Shown here piece by piece: positions 17,898 to 25,569 of a DNA stretch of 64,000 nucleotides; position 1 is the stretch's first letter, and each line of letters begins with the position of its first letter. The DNA lies in assembly GCA_934320645.1 (NCBI GenBank), contig CAKRFP010000002.1, forward strand, positions 62,001 to 126,000, given 5' to 3'. A program made the position numbers and the translations under genes. The stretch is from an uncultured Bariatricus sp. Lineage in GTDB: Bacteria > Bacillota > Clostridia > Lachnospirales > Lachnospiraceae. The notes under the pieces are model-generated. The model saw only the letters and a program-made list of their open reading frames with translations, was not told the DNA's origin and ran no database searches.

Positions 17898-17926
17898 TTG
17901 ACTTTTTAGAGAGATTCTTATATAAT
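17898..17926 (+). promoter_or_regulatory. rex promoter
   Basis: TTGACT at 17898-17903, a 17-base spacer, TATAAT at 17921-17926, about 40 bases before the GTG start. No clear Rex palindrome overlaps it. Confidence 0.8.
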
Positions 17927-17966
17927 TAGAAATAATGAGTCAAAAATGGGAAGGTGGAAGTGAAAA

Positions 17967-18614
17967 GTGGCATCAAGAGAAATATCTCAGGCAGTAATAA
18001 GAAGACTTCCGCGGTATTATCGTTATTTAGGAGAACTACTGGAGAGCGGTGTCGAACGGATTTCGTCGAATGAATTAAGTAAAAGAATGAAAGTAACTGC
18101 GTCGCAGATTCGTCAGGATCTGAACAATTTCGGCGGATTTGGACAGCAGGGATATGGATATAATGTAAAGTATCTGTATACAGAGATCGGGAAGATTCTC
18201 GGACTGAATGAAAAGCATAAATTTGTCATTGTCGGAGCAGGCAATCTTGGTCAGGCGCTGGCGAATTATGCAGCATTTGAGAATCGTGGATTTGTCTTAA
18301 AAGGTCTGTTTGATGTGAATCCAAGACTCGCCGGGGTAACGATCCGTGGCGTTGAGATCCGTATGATGGATGAACTCAAGGATTTTGTCAAAGAGAATGA
18401 TATTGAGATCGGAGTTCTTACGATTCCGAAGGCAAGAGCAGTTGAAGTAGCGGATATTCTGGTTGATAACGGGGTGAAAGCAATCTGGAATTTTGCGCAT
18501 ACTGATCTGAATCTGCCGGATAATATTATTGTGGAGAATGTACATCTGTCAGAAAGTCTGATGAGATTATCCTATAATATTACAAGGTACAATGAAGAAC
18601 ATAAAGAGAAGTAA
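17967..18614 (+). CDS. rex: Redox-sensing transcriptional repressor Rex
   Basis: A 215-aa dimeric repressor that releases DNA when NADH rises. An N-terminal winged helix lies at about residues 1-80 (SREISQAVIRRLPRYYRYL; ASQIRQDLNNFGGFG recognition region). A Rossmann NAD(H)-binding domain starts at about residue 88 with GAGNLGQAL. The GTG start follows AAGGTGG. It is a single-gene unit with its own promoter and terminator. A plausible target in this window is the alcohol dehydrogenase at 31725, which has a Rex-like palindrome at its start site. Confidence 0.96.
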   Translation: MASREISQAVIRRLPRYYRYLGELLESGVERISSNELSKRMKVTASQIRQDLNNFGGFGQQGYGYNVKYLYTEIGKILGLNEKHKFVIVGAGNLGQALANYAAFENRGFVLKGLFDVNPRLAGVTIRGVEIRMMDELKDFVKENDIEIGVLTIPKARAVEVADILVDNGVKAIWNFAHTDLNLPDNIIVENVHLSESLMRLSYNITRYNEEHKEK

Positions 18615-18632
18615 GCGAAGAAAATAAAGAAG

Positions 18633-18663
18633 AGGTGCAGGGAAAGTTTTCCTGCACCTTTTT
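18633..18663 (+). terminator. rex terminator
   Basis: AGGTGCAGG at 18633-18641 pairs with CCTGCACCT at 18651-18659, followed by TTTTT. Confidence 0.9.
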
Positions 18664-18710
18664 GGAAATCGAATCCCTTAATCCCTTGCTGGAAGAAAAG
18701 GAGACCGGAT

Positions 18711-20234
18711 ATGAAAGAATTATTGACAGCAGATCAGATGAGAAGATCCGATCAGAGAATGATTAGAACGATGCAGGTTCCGTCTCTGGTTCTGATGGAA
18801 CGGGCGGCACTTCAGTGTGTGGAGGCAATGAAAAAAGAAGGCGTGGACTTAACAAGTGCGCTGATCGTGTGCGGAAGCGGAAATAATGGTGGTGACGGAT
18901 TTGCGATCGCCCGGATGCTTTTGGAAGAAGGATATTGCCCGGATGTTGTATTGGTGGGTAATTATGACCACCGCAGCGAAGAGACCAGGATGCAGATGCA
19001 GATTCTGGAAAATCTGGGACTTTCTGTAGGAAACAGTTTGCCACAGAAAGAATATAGTGTTATTATAGATGCCGTATTCGGTATTGGATTATCCCGTGAA
19101 ATTCAGGGAAATTATGCAGATGTGATCGAAAAGATGAATCAGATGGGGGGATACAAAGTAGCTGTGGATACCCCGTCCGGCGTCAGCTCGGATGACGGAA
19201 GGGTTCTGGGCGTGGCGTTTAAGGCAGACCTTACGGTGACATTTGCTTTTGGAAAGATCGGACAGATCCTTTATCCGGGGTGTGCGTATACAGGAAAGCT
19301 GGTTATCGCACCGATCGGGATCACCAGACCGGAATTTTTTCAGGAAGAAGAAATCTGTCGTATGTTTGAAAAAGCAGATGTACCGGAGATACTGCCTGAG
19401 AGAAAAGCAGATTCCAACAAGGGAAGTTACGGAAAGGTTCTGATGATCACCGGAAGCAAAGGAATGTCAGGCGCCGCATATTTAAGTGCCAGGGCAGCTT
19501 ACCTGACCGGAGCGGGACTGGTCCGGATTTACACGGAAGAGAGCAACCGGGCAATCTTGCAGGAGCTTCTGCCGGAAGCAGTGCTGACCACGTATTCGCT
19601 GGAAGAGGAGAATTCATTTGAAAAGCTTCCGGAATTACTTGCATGGGCAGACGTGGTATGTATAGGATGCGGTCTTGGGATGGAGCCACATTCGGAAGAA
19701 CTGCTGAAAAATGTACTGGAGATGAATACAAAGCCGGGAGTCATCGATGCAGACGGACTGAACCTGCTGGCGAAGACCGGAGCGTGGGGGATCGAGCAGG
19801 TCCGGAAGAATTCTTCCGGATATGTGCTGACACCGCATATGAAAGAAATGTCCAGACTGACCGGATACAGCGTACAGGAATTGAAAGACAACAGAAGAAA
19901 GCTATTGCGGAATTATACAGAAAAAGTTCATGCGGTCTGTGTGTTAAAGGACAGCAGGACTTTGACCGCTGCGCCGGATAAAGAACTCTGGATCAACGCC
20001 TCCGGCAATGCGGCGATGGCAAAAGCCGGTTCGGGAGATGTACTTGCCGGTATGATCACCGGGCTTATGGCACAGCACATGGAAGCAGCATATGCGGCTG
20101 CACTTGGTGTATATCTGCATGGATTAAGTGGAGATCATGCCAGAGAAGAACTTGGCTCTTACAGTGTCCTTGCAGGAGATCTCCTGAAGATGATCAGCAG
20201 GACACTTGTAGAATTGGAGGATAGAACACGATGA
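18711..20234 (+). CDS. nnrD: Bifunctional NAD(P)H-hydrate epimerase/dehydratase
   Basis: A 507-aa two-domain repair enzyme. The N-terminal YjeF_N epimerase domain (about 1-210; GSGNNGGDGFAIARML) equilibrates R- and S-NADHX. The C-terminal ADP-dependent dehydratase (about 225-500; GSKGMSGAAYLSARAA, then NASGNAAMAKAGSGDVLAGM) regenerates NADH. Both domains appear intact. Its last codon overlaps the alr start (ATGA), so the two are translationally coupled. The start at 18711 follows AAAAGGAG. Confidence 0.95.
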   Translation: MKELLTADQMRRSDQRMIRTMQVPSLVLMERAALQCVEAMKKEGVDLTSALIVCGSGNNGGDGFAIARMLLEEGYCPDVVLVGNYDHRSEETRMQMQILENLGLSVGNSLPQKEYSVIIDAVFGIGLSREIQGNYADVIEKMNQMGGYKVAVDTPSGVSSDDGRVLGVAFKADLTVTFAFGKIGQILYPGCAYTGKLVIAPIGITRPEFFQEEEICRMFEKADVPEILPERKADSNKGSYGKVLMITGSKGMSGAAYLSARAAYLTGAGLVRIYTEESNRAILQELLPEAVLTTYSLEEENSFEKLPELLAWADVVCIGCGLGMEPHSEELLKNVLEMNTKPGVIDADGLNLLAKTGAWGIEQVRKNSSGYVLTPHMKEMSRLTGYSVQELKDNRRKLLRNYTEKVHAVCVLKDSRTLTAAPDKELWINASGNAAMAKAGSGDVLAGMITGLMAQHMEAAYAAALGVYLHGLSGDHAREELGSYSVLAGDLLKMISRTLVELEDRTR

Positions 20235-21394
20235 AGAAATACAGTAGACTGCGTGCAGTGATCGATCTGGATGCAGTGATGTATAATATGGAAATGATGC
20301 ATGCGAATATAGAAGAGGGAACCCGGATGATCGTGGTGATCAAGACAGATGGTTACGGTCATGGTGCGGTACCGATTTCCAGAATGCTGGAAGAGGTCGA
20401 TTATGTCTGGGGCTATGCAGTTGCAACACTGGATGAAGGGGTCGTACTCAGAAAAGCCGGTATCAAAAAGCCGATCCTCTGTTTGGGATGTATTTTCCCA
20501 GATCAGATGGAAGAGATGATCCGTCATGAGATCTGCATGACAACCTACAGCTATGAGCTTGCGAAGCTTGCGGACGAGACGGCATACCGGATGGGAAAGA
20601 AGGCATATCTGCACATTAAGATCGATACCGGTATGTCAAGACTCGGATTTCCGGTATCGGAAGAAAGCGTGGAGGAGATCCTGAAGATCGGCAGACTGGT
20701 TTACACAGACTGTGAAGGAATGTTTACCCATTTCTCAAAAGCAGATGAGACGGATAAGACGACGACTCTTGAGCAGATCCGTTCATATCTGTGGATGAAG
20801 GAACATCTCGCGGCAGAAGGAATGGAATTTACCTATTATCACTGTGCGAACAGTGCAAGTATCATTGATATGCCAAGACTTGGAATGGATCTGGAAAGAG
20901 CAGGAATTTCTACCTATGGACTTTATCCGTCAGATGAGGTCAACAAAGAAGCTGTTCCGCTCCGCCCGGCGATGGAACTGATCGCCCATGTCACACATGT
21001 GAAATGGATTGAAAAGGGAACGGCAGTCAGCTATGGAGGCACCTTTGTCGCTCCGGAGCGGATGCGGATCGCGACGATCCCGACCGGCTACGGGGATGGA
21101 TACCCGCGGAGTCTCTCGAATAAAGGATATGTCCTGATCCATGGACAGAAGGCACCGATCCTCGGCAGAGTCTGTATGGATCAGTTCATGGTCGATGTGA
21201 CCCGGATCCCGGATGTAAAATTTGGTGACAGAGCAACACTGGTCGGTCATGACGGGGATGCCTATCTGTCTGTCGATGAGCTTGCAGAGCTGAGTGGAAG
21301 ATTTAACTATGAATTTATCTGCGATATCAACAAACGCGTTCCGCGGGAATATCTGCGTGACGGAAAAGTGGTAGAGCAGATCGATTATTTCTAA
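20231..21394 (+). CDS. alr: Alanine racemase
   Basis: A 387-aa PLP enzyme interconverting L- and D-alanine for peptidoglycan. The PLP lysine is K38 in VVIKTDGYGHG; the usual motif is KADAYGHG, so T and G here are substitutions beside the essential Lys. The second catalytic Tyr lies in AVSYGGTF, and GRVCMDQFMVDV is present. The C-terminal beta domain is complete. It overlaps nnrD by 4 bases and precedes mazF, as in Bacillus, but without the antitoxin gene. Confidence 0.95.
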   Translation: MKKYSRLRAVIDLDAVMYNMEMMHANIEEGTRMIVVIKTDGYGHGAVPISRMLEEVDYVWGYAVATLDEGVVLRKAGIKKPILCLGCIFPDQMEEMIRHEICMTTYSYELAKLADETAYRMGKKAYLHIKIDTGMSRLGFPVSEESVEEILKIGRLVYTDCEGMFTHFSKADETDKTTTLEQIRSYLWMKEHLAAEGMEFTYYHCANSASIIDMPRLGMDLERAGISTYGLYPSDEVNKEAVPLRPAMELIAHVTHVKWIEKGTAVSYGGTFVAPERMRIATIPTGYGDGYPRSLSNKGYVLIHGQKAPILGRVCMDQFMVDVTRIPDVKFGDRATLVGHDGDAYLSVDELAELSGRFNYEFICDINKRVPREYLRDGKVVEQIDYF

Positions 21395-21484
21395 AATGCA
21401 CCGATGCACTTCGGAAGAGATATGAATACAGCAGAAGAAAGCTGGCAATAATGGAAGTATCTTGATAAGCGGAGTGTGAAAAAA

Positions 21485-21832
21485 GTGCAGATCAGGCGTG
21501 GAGATATTTATTATGCGGATTTAAGTCCGGTAGTCGGTTCAGAGCAGGGCGGCGTGCGTCCGGTCCTCGTCATCCAGAATGATGTCGGGAACCGGCACAG
21601 CCCGACTGTGATCTGTGCCGCGATCACTTCAAGGATGAATAAGGCAAAGCTGCCGACACATGTGGAAATCGATGCAAAAAGATACCGGATCGTCAAGGAC
21701 TCGGTCGTCCTGCTGGAACAGATCCGGACCATCGACAAACAGCGGCTGAAGGATTATGTGTGCCGGGTAGACAAAGATCTTATGAGAAAAGTCGATGAAG
21801 CGCTGTGCGTCAGCCTGATGCTTCATACATAA
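21485..21832 (+). CDS. mazF: MazF/PemK-type endoribonuclease toxin, no adjacent antitoxin
   Basis: A 115-aa toxin with the family core RRGDIYYADLSPVVGSEQGG followed by RPVLVIQND, then AAITSR and the conserved Ser/Thr region DSVVLLEQIRTIDKQRL. GTG codons lie at 21476 and 21485; GGAG at 21471-21474 is better spaced for 21485. It cleaves single-stranded RNA at short motifs in characterised members. In Bacillus the antitoxin ndoAI lies between alr and ndoA; here only 90 bases separate alr from mazF, too few for one. See findings. Confidence 0.92.
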   Translation: MQIRRGDIYYADLSPVVGSEQGGVRPVLVIQNDVGNRHSPTVICAAITSRMNKAKLPTHVEIDAKRYRIVKDSVVLLEQIRTIDKQRLKDYVCRVDKDLMRKVDEALCVSLMLHT

Positions 21833-21854
21833 AAGAGGAGAAGTATGGAAAACA

Positions 21855-22697
21855 ATGGAAACGGAAGGTAATTTACTTCAGAAAATGAAAAATGTATTTT
21901 CTGACAATGAAGATAAAGAGAAAATTGCAGAAGAAATCATTGAAAAAGTACTGGAAGGCTATGAAAAAGGTGTTCTGACGAGACGTGAGACGAAGATGAT
22001 CACCAATATTTTTGAATATATGGACTCAGATGCCAAAGATATTATGACACACCGGAAAAATATCGTTGCGCTGGACGGGGAAGAATCTCTGGAAAAAGCA
22101 CTTGTTTTTATGCTGGAAGAAAACAAATCCAGATTTCCGGTCTACGAAGAAGATATTGACAATATTGTGGGGATCATCCATATCCGGGATGCGATGCAGA
22201 GCTACCTGGACGGTCCGGCAAGGAGAAAACCGGTGCATGATCTGAAGGATGCGATCCGGCCGGCAGGATTTATCCCGGAAACAAAGGCGATTGATAAACT
22301 GTTTCAACAGATGCAGCAGGACAAGAGCCATATGGTGATCGTGCTGGATGAGTATGGACAGACATCAGGAATCGTTACGATGGAAGATATCGTAGAAGAA
22401 ATCGTTGGAAATATCCAGGATGAGTATGATGAGGAAGAAGAGTTGATCGTCAAACAGGCAGACGGTACATATATCGTGGACGGTATGACACAGCTGGAAG
22501 ATCTGGAGGAACTTCTGGGAATCAGTTTCAACGAAGAAGATTACGATACGATCAATGGTTATCTGATCGACTGCCTGGACAGAATTCCTTCGGAAGATGA
22601 AGAATGTCAGGTGGAATTCGGAGGTTATCTGTTCCATGTATTGTCGGTTGATAATAATACAATACGCAAAGTCCTTGTCAGCAGGACAAAAAAGTGA
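21855..22697 (+). CDS. CBS-domain CorC/HlyC-type protein without membrane domain
   Basis: A 280-aa protein related to CorC/TlyC. Paired CBS domains lie at about residues 60-185 (DIMTHRKNIVALDG; DKSHMVIVLDEYGQTSGIVT), followed by a CorC_HlyC transporter-associated domain (about 195-275). The DUF21 membrane domain of full hemolysin-C proteins is absent, so it is a cytosolic CorC-like form, possibly linked to magnesium or cobalt efflux regulation and adenine nucleotide sensing. It is the last gene of the nnrD-alr-mazF run, 22 bases after mazF. Confidence 0.88.
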   Translation: METEGNLLQKMKNVFSDNEDKEKIAEEIIEKVLEGYEKGVLTRRETKMITNIFEYMDSDAKDIMTHRKNIVALDGEESLEKALVFMLEENKSRFPVYEEDIDNIVGIIHIRDAMQSYLDGPARRKPVHDLKDAIRPAGFIPETKAIDKLFQQMQQDKSHMVIVLDEYGQTSGIVTMEDIVEEIVGNIQDEYDEEEELIVKQADGTYIVDGMTQLEDLEELLGISFNEEDYDTINGYLIDCLDRIPSEDEECQVEFGGYLFHVLSVDNNTIRKVLVSRTKK

Positions 22698-22703
22698 TAA
22701 AAT
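22675..22703 (+). promoter_or_regulatory. yebC promoter
   Basis: TTGTCA at 22675-22680, 17-base spacer, TAAAAT at 22698-22703. It lies across the end of the preceding gene, 45 bases before yebC. Confidence 0.65.
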
Positions 22704-22747
22704 AGTACAATTGAGAATAGTAAAATACTGAAGAGAGGTAAAAAGTA

Positions 22748-23482
22748 ATGTCAGGACATTCAAAATTTGCGAATATCAAGCATAAAAAAGAAAAAAATGA
22801 CGCAGCAAAAGGAAAAGTATTCACGAAGATCGGTCGTGAGATCGCTGTAGCAGTCAAAGAAGGAGGCGGAGCTGATCCGGCTAACAACAGCAGACTCCGT
22901 GATGCGATTGCAAAGGCAAAAGCAAATAATATGCCGAATGACAATATTGACAGAAGTATCAAAAAAGCAGCCGGAGACGGAGATGCCAACAATTACGAAC
23001 ATATCGTATATGAAGGATATGGACCGAACGGAACAGCGATCATCGTTGATGCGCTTACAGATAACCGTAACCGTACTGCTTCTAATGTAAGAAGCGCTTT
23101 CACAAAGGGAAAAGGAAATATCGGAACCAGCGGATGTGTATCTTTCATGTTTGATCAGAAAGGACAGATCATTGTCGATAAAGAAGAATGTGAACTGGAT
23201 GCAGATGATCTGATGATGCAGGCACTGGATGCAGGAGCAGAAGATTTCTCAGAAGAAGAAGACAGCTTCGAGATCCTCACAGATCCGAACGATTTCAGTG
23301 AGGTTCGTCTTGCTCTGGAAGAAGCAGGAATCCCGATGGCAAGTGCGGAAGTTACAATGATCCCACAGACATGGGTAACTCTTGACAACGAAGAAGACAT
23401 CAAGAACATTCAGAAGACACTTGATCTTCTTGAAGATGACGATGATGTACAGGAAGTATATCATAACTGGGAAGAAGCATAA
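22748..23482 (+). CDS. yebC: YebC/PmpR family regulatory or ribosome-associated protein
   Basis: A 244-aa conserved protein beginning MSGHSKFANIKHKKEKNDAA, the family signature, with three-domain length typical of YebC. Members have been described as transcription regulators and, more recently, as translation factors that relieve ribosome stalling at proline stretches. Both roles rest on family knowledge. It has its own promoter and a good AGAGG ribosome binding site. Confidence 0.95.
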   Translation: MSGHSKFANIKHKKEKNDAAKGKVFTKIGREIAVAVKEGGGADPANNSRLRDAIAKAKANNMPNDNIDRSIKKAAGDGDANNYEHIVYEGYGPNGTAIIVDALTDNRNRTASNVRSAFTKGKGNIGTSGCVSFMFDQKGQIIVDKEECELDADDLMMQALDAGAEDFSEEEDSFEILTDPNDFSEVRLALEEAGIPMASAEVTMIPQTWVTLDNEEDIKNIQKTLDLLEDDDDVQEVYHNWEEA

Positions 23483-23505
23483 GAACGATTTCGGGAGGAA
23501 TCTGA

Positions 23506-24267
23506 ATGAATCAGAGTATACTAGATGGGCTGAATGATCTGTTTGACCAGATAATCCCAATTTCCAAAGATTTCAATAAAAAGACTTATGCGGATTCTTT
23601 TAAAAACAGTTATGAGAAGTATAAGCCGCTTTTTACTGAAATTGCACAGGAATGTGGGAATTCAACAGACAGACAAACAGAGATTGAAGCAATCGCTGCT
23701 GTACTTCCGGGAAGAATGCGGGAAGTGCTGGATCAGGAAAGCACCAAAAGAAAAAAAGAAAATATACTTATGAAATATAATCTTGGCATGGTTACTTATG
23801 TGATTCCGATGTTCCGCTATGGTAGAATGGATGCCTGTGAAGAGATTGTAGACCATATGGTTGAACTCTGGAACAATCATGATCTGGAACTTAAGATCAG
23901 TAAATCGGAATTCGAGCAGATTCAGGGCGGTTTCAAATCCCGTCTCTGCTATATCACGACAGCCGTATGTGCAAGCCTTGGTAAACCGGATGACTGTTAT
24001 GAACTGAATCTGATGAGAAGATACAGAGATGAATATCTGGTGAATCAGGAGGGCGGCGAGGAAGTCGTTGCCGAGTACTATGATATCGCACCGACGATCG
24101 TGAACCGGATCAACCGGATGGAGAATGCAGAAGATGTCTATGCAGACATTTGGAGCCGCTATCTGCATCCATGTGTTTCCATGATTGAGTCCGATAATCT
24201 GGAAGCATGTCGTAAGATTTATACCGATATGGTGTACAGTCTTCGCAAAAAATATTTATTTTCATAA
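23506..24267 (+). CDS. Hypothetical protein with CFI-box-like motif
   Basis: A 253-aa protein of unknown function with no membrane segments. The notable part is CYITTAVCASLGKPDDCY followed by ELNLMRRYRDEYL at about residues 145-175, which resembles the CFI-box motif (C-F/Y-I-x-T-A ... L-R-x-F/Y-R-D-x-x-L) seen at protein termini in many bacteria and phages. The N-terminal 140 residues are helical and charged. It lies 23 bases after yebC and has its own terminator. Confidence 0.7.
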   Translation: MNQSILDGLNDLFDQIIPISKDFNKKTYADSFKNSYEKYKPLFTEIAQECGNSTDRQTEIEAIAAVLPGRMREVLDQESTKRKKENILMKYNLGMVTYVIPMFRYGRMDACEEIVDHMVELWNNHDLELKISKSEFEQIQGGFKSRLCYITTAVCASLGKPDDCYELNLMRRYRDEYLVNQEGGEEVVAEYYDIAPTIVNRINRMENAEDVYADIWSRYLHPCVSMIESDNLEACRKIYTDMVYSLRKKYLFS

Positions 24268-24277
24268 CGTTGAAACC

Positions 24278-24314
24278 AAAGAGAATGTGCCGTGAGGATG
24301 CATTCTCTTTTTGT
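24278..24314 (+). terminator. Terminator after the CFI-box-like gene
   Basis: AAAGAGAATG at 24278-24287 pairs with CATTCTCTTT at 24301-24310, followed by TT. Confidence 0.85.
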
Positions 24315-24541
24315 GTATACAATGAGCCAAATGCGAGTCTGGACAGATTTGTGCTTGCACAAGGATCTGTCCAGACTCGCATTTGGCGAATGTACATCAT
24401 CGAGCTGTTAAGCGAGATGGTGTACAGAGAGCCGGGTATATATTTTACCAGATTTGTGCTTGCACAAGGATCTGTCCAGACTCGCATTTGGCGAATGTAC
24501 ATCATCGAGCTGTTAAGCGAGATGATGTACAGAGAGCCGGG
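24311..24541. repeat. Tandem palindromic repeat block (105-bp unit)
   Basis: A first palindrome spans 24326-24387: a 23-bp arm at 24326-24348 matches 24365-24387, enclosing TTGTGC-TT-GCACAA. A second hairpin follows (about 24392-24425, GTACATCATC with GATGGTGTAC). From 24344 the sequence repeats with period 105 to about 24541; the second unit keeps only 5 bp of the first palindrome's left arm. Together with the terminator at 24278-24314 this fills the 349-base gap before tepA. A 116-codon open frame crosses it but looks fortuitous. Confidence 0.9.
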
Positions 24542-24616
24542 TGTAACATTCACTAAGTGCATATTTTCGCACACATTGCCCCATACTAAGGAAAAAGAAA
24601 ACGGAGGTATGCGGCA

Positions 24617-25426
24617 ATGAGAGAACAGGAAGAAAATGACGTAAAGGAATATAAGATACGCAAGAAAAAAAGCGGGATGCAGACAGAGGACAATCCGATA
24701 AATAAAGAAAACGCAGAAAAAGAAACGGAGCCGGAGAATATAAAGGAAGAAGACGAACACGTCAAAGAAATGGGAATGCTTCCGCTTGACAGCCGTCAGA
24801 ATCATCAGATCGAGCTGCTGACGATCATCGGGGAAGTGGAAGGACATGAAGCAGTTTCCGGTAATACCAAAGCGACAAAATATGAGCATCTGCTTCCGAA
24901 ACTGGCACAGATCGAGAACAGTGTCCGGACGGATGGGGTGCTGATCCTTCTGAACACGCTGGGCGGAGATGTGGAGGCAGGACTTGCGATTGCGGAGATG
25001 ATTGCCTCCTTAAGCAAGCCGACGGTATCTCTGGTGCTTGGGGGATGTCATTCCATCGGCGGACCGCTCGCGGTATCGGCAGATTATTCCTTTATTGTTC
25101 CGAGCGGGACGATGATCATCCATCCGGTACGGACCAGTGGAATGTTCATCGGTGTGGCACAGAGCCTCCGGAATATTGAAAAAACACAGGACCGGATCAC
25201 GGGATTTCTTGCAGAACATTCCAGAATGTCACAGGAGAGGATTGAAGAACTGATGCTGGATTCCACGCAACTGGTCAAAGATGTGGGAACTATGCTGGAA
25301 GGAAAACGCGCGGTGGAGGAAGGTCTGATTGATGAAGTAGGCGGAATCCGGGATGCATTAAATAAATTGCATGAAATGATCGATGAAAAAATGGGAAATA
25401 CTGATAAAAATTATGAGATGACATAA
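24617..25426 (+). CDS. tepA: TepA-like ClpP/SppA-fold protease
   Basis: A 269-aa ClpP-fold serine protease of the TepA (translocation-enhancing) type. A charged N-terminal extension of about 55 residues precedes the fold. NTLGGDVEAGLAIAEM forms the oxyanion region. The nucleophile is likely the Ser of GGCHSIGGPLA and the His that of MIIHPVRTSG. There is no signal peptide, so it is cytosolic. As in Bacillus, it sits directly upstream of the SpoIIIE/FtsK gene. ATG 24617 follows GGAGG. Confidence 0.9.
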   Translation: MREQEENDVKEYKIRKKKSGMQTEDNPINKENAEKETEPENIKEEDEHVKEMGMLPLDSRQNHQIELLTIIGEVEGHEAVSGNTKATKYEHLLPKLAQIENSVRTDGVLILLNTLGGDVEAGLAIAEMIASLSKPTVSLVLGGCHSIGGPLAVSADYSFIVPSGTMIIHPVRTSGMFIGVAQSLRNIEKTQDRITGFLAEHSRMSQERIEELMLDSTQLVKDVGTMLEGKRAVEEGLIDEVGGIRDALNKLHEMIDEKMGNTDKNYEMT

Positions 25427-25445
25427 GGCGGAGAGGATGCTATAA
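25418..25445 (+). promoter_or_regulatory. Possible ftsK promoter
   Basis: ATGACA at 25418-25423, a 16-base spacer and TATAAT at 25440-25445, across the tepA stop codon. Weak -35 box. Confidence 0.4.
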
Positions 25446-25569
25446 TAAAATAGCATGTACAAATATACACTTTGGATGACCGATTCCGGACACTATATCT
25501 GGGGAGAGGGTGGAAGGAATCTGTCATTTGATTACAAGATAAAGAGTATAAATACAAGGGGGAAGTTTG

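Noticed and set aside
24311..24541. Possible CRISPR array because of regular repeats
   Set aside because: Only two units, no unique spacers of constant length, no cas genes, and each unit is itself palindromic.
24270..24620. 116-codon open frame across the palindrome block, with a 35-residue peptide repeated twice
   Set aside because: The repeat period of 105 bases is a multiple of three, which keeps the frame open by chance. There is no ribosome binding site, and the start lies in the terminator of the previous gene.
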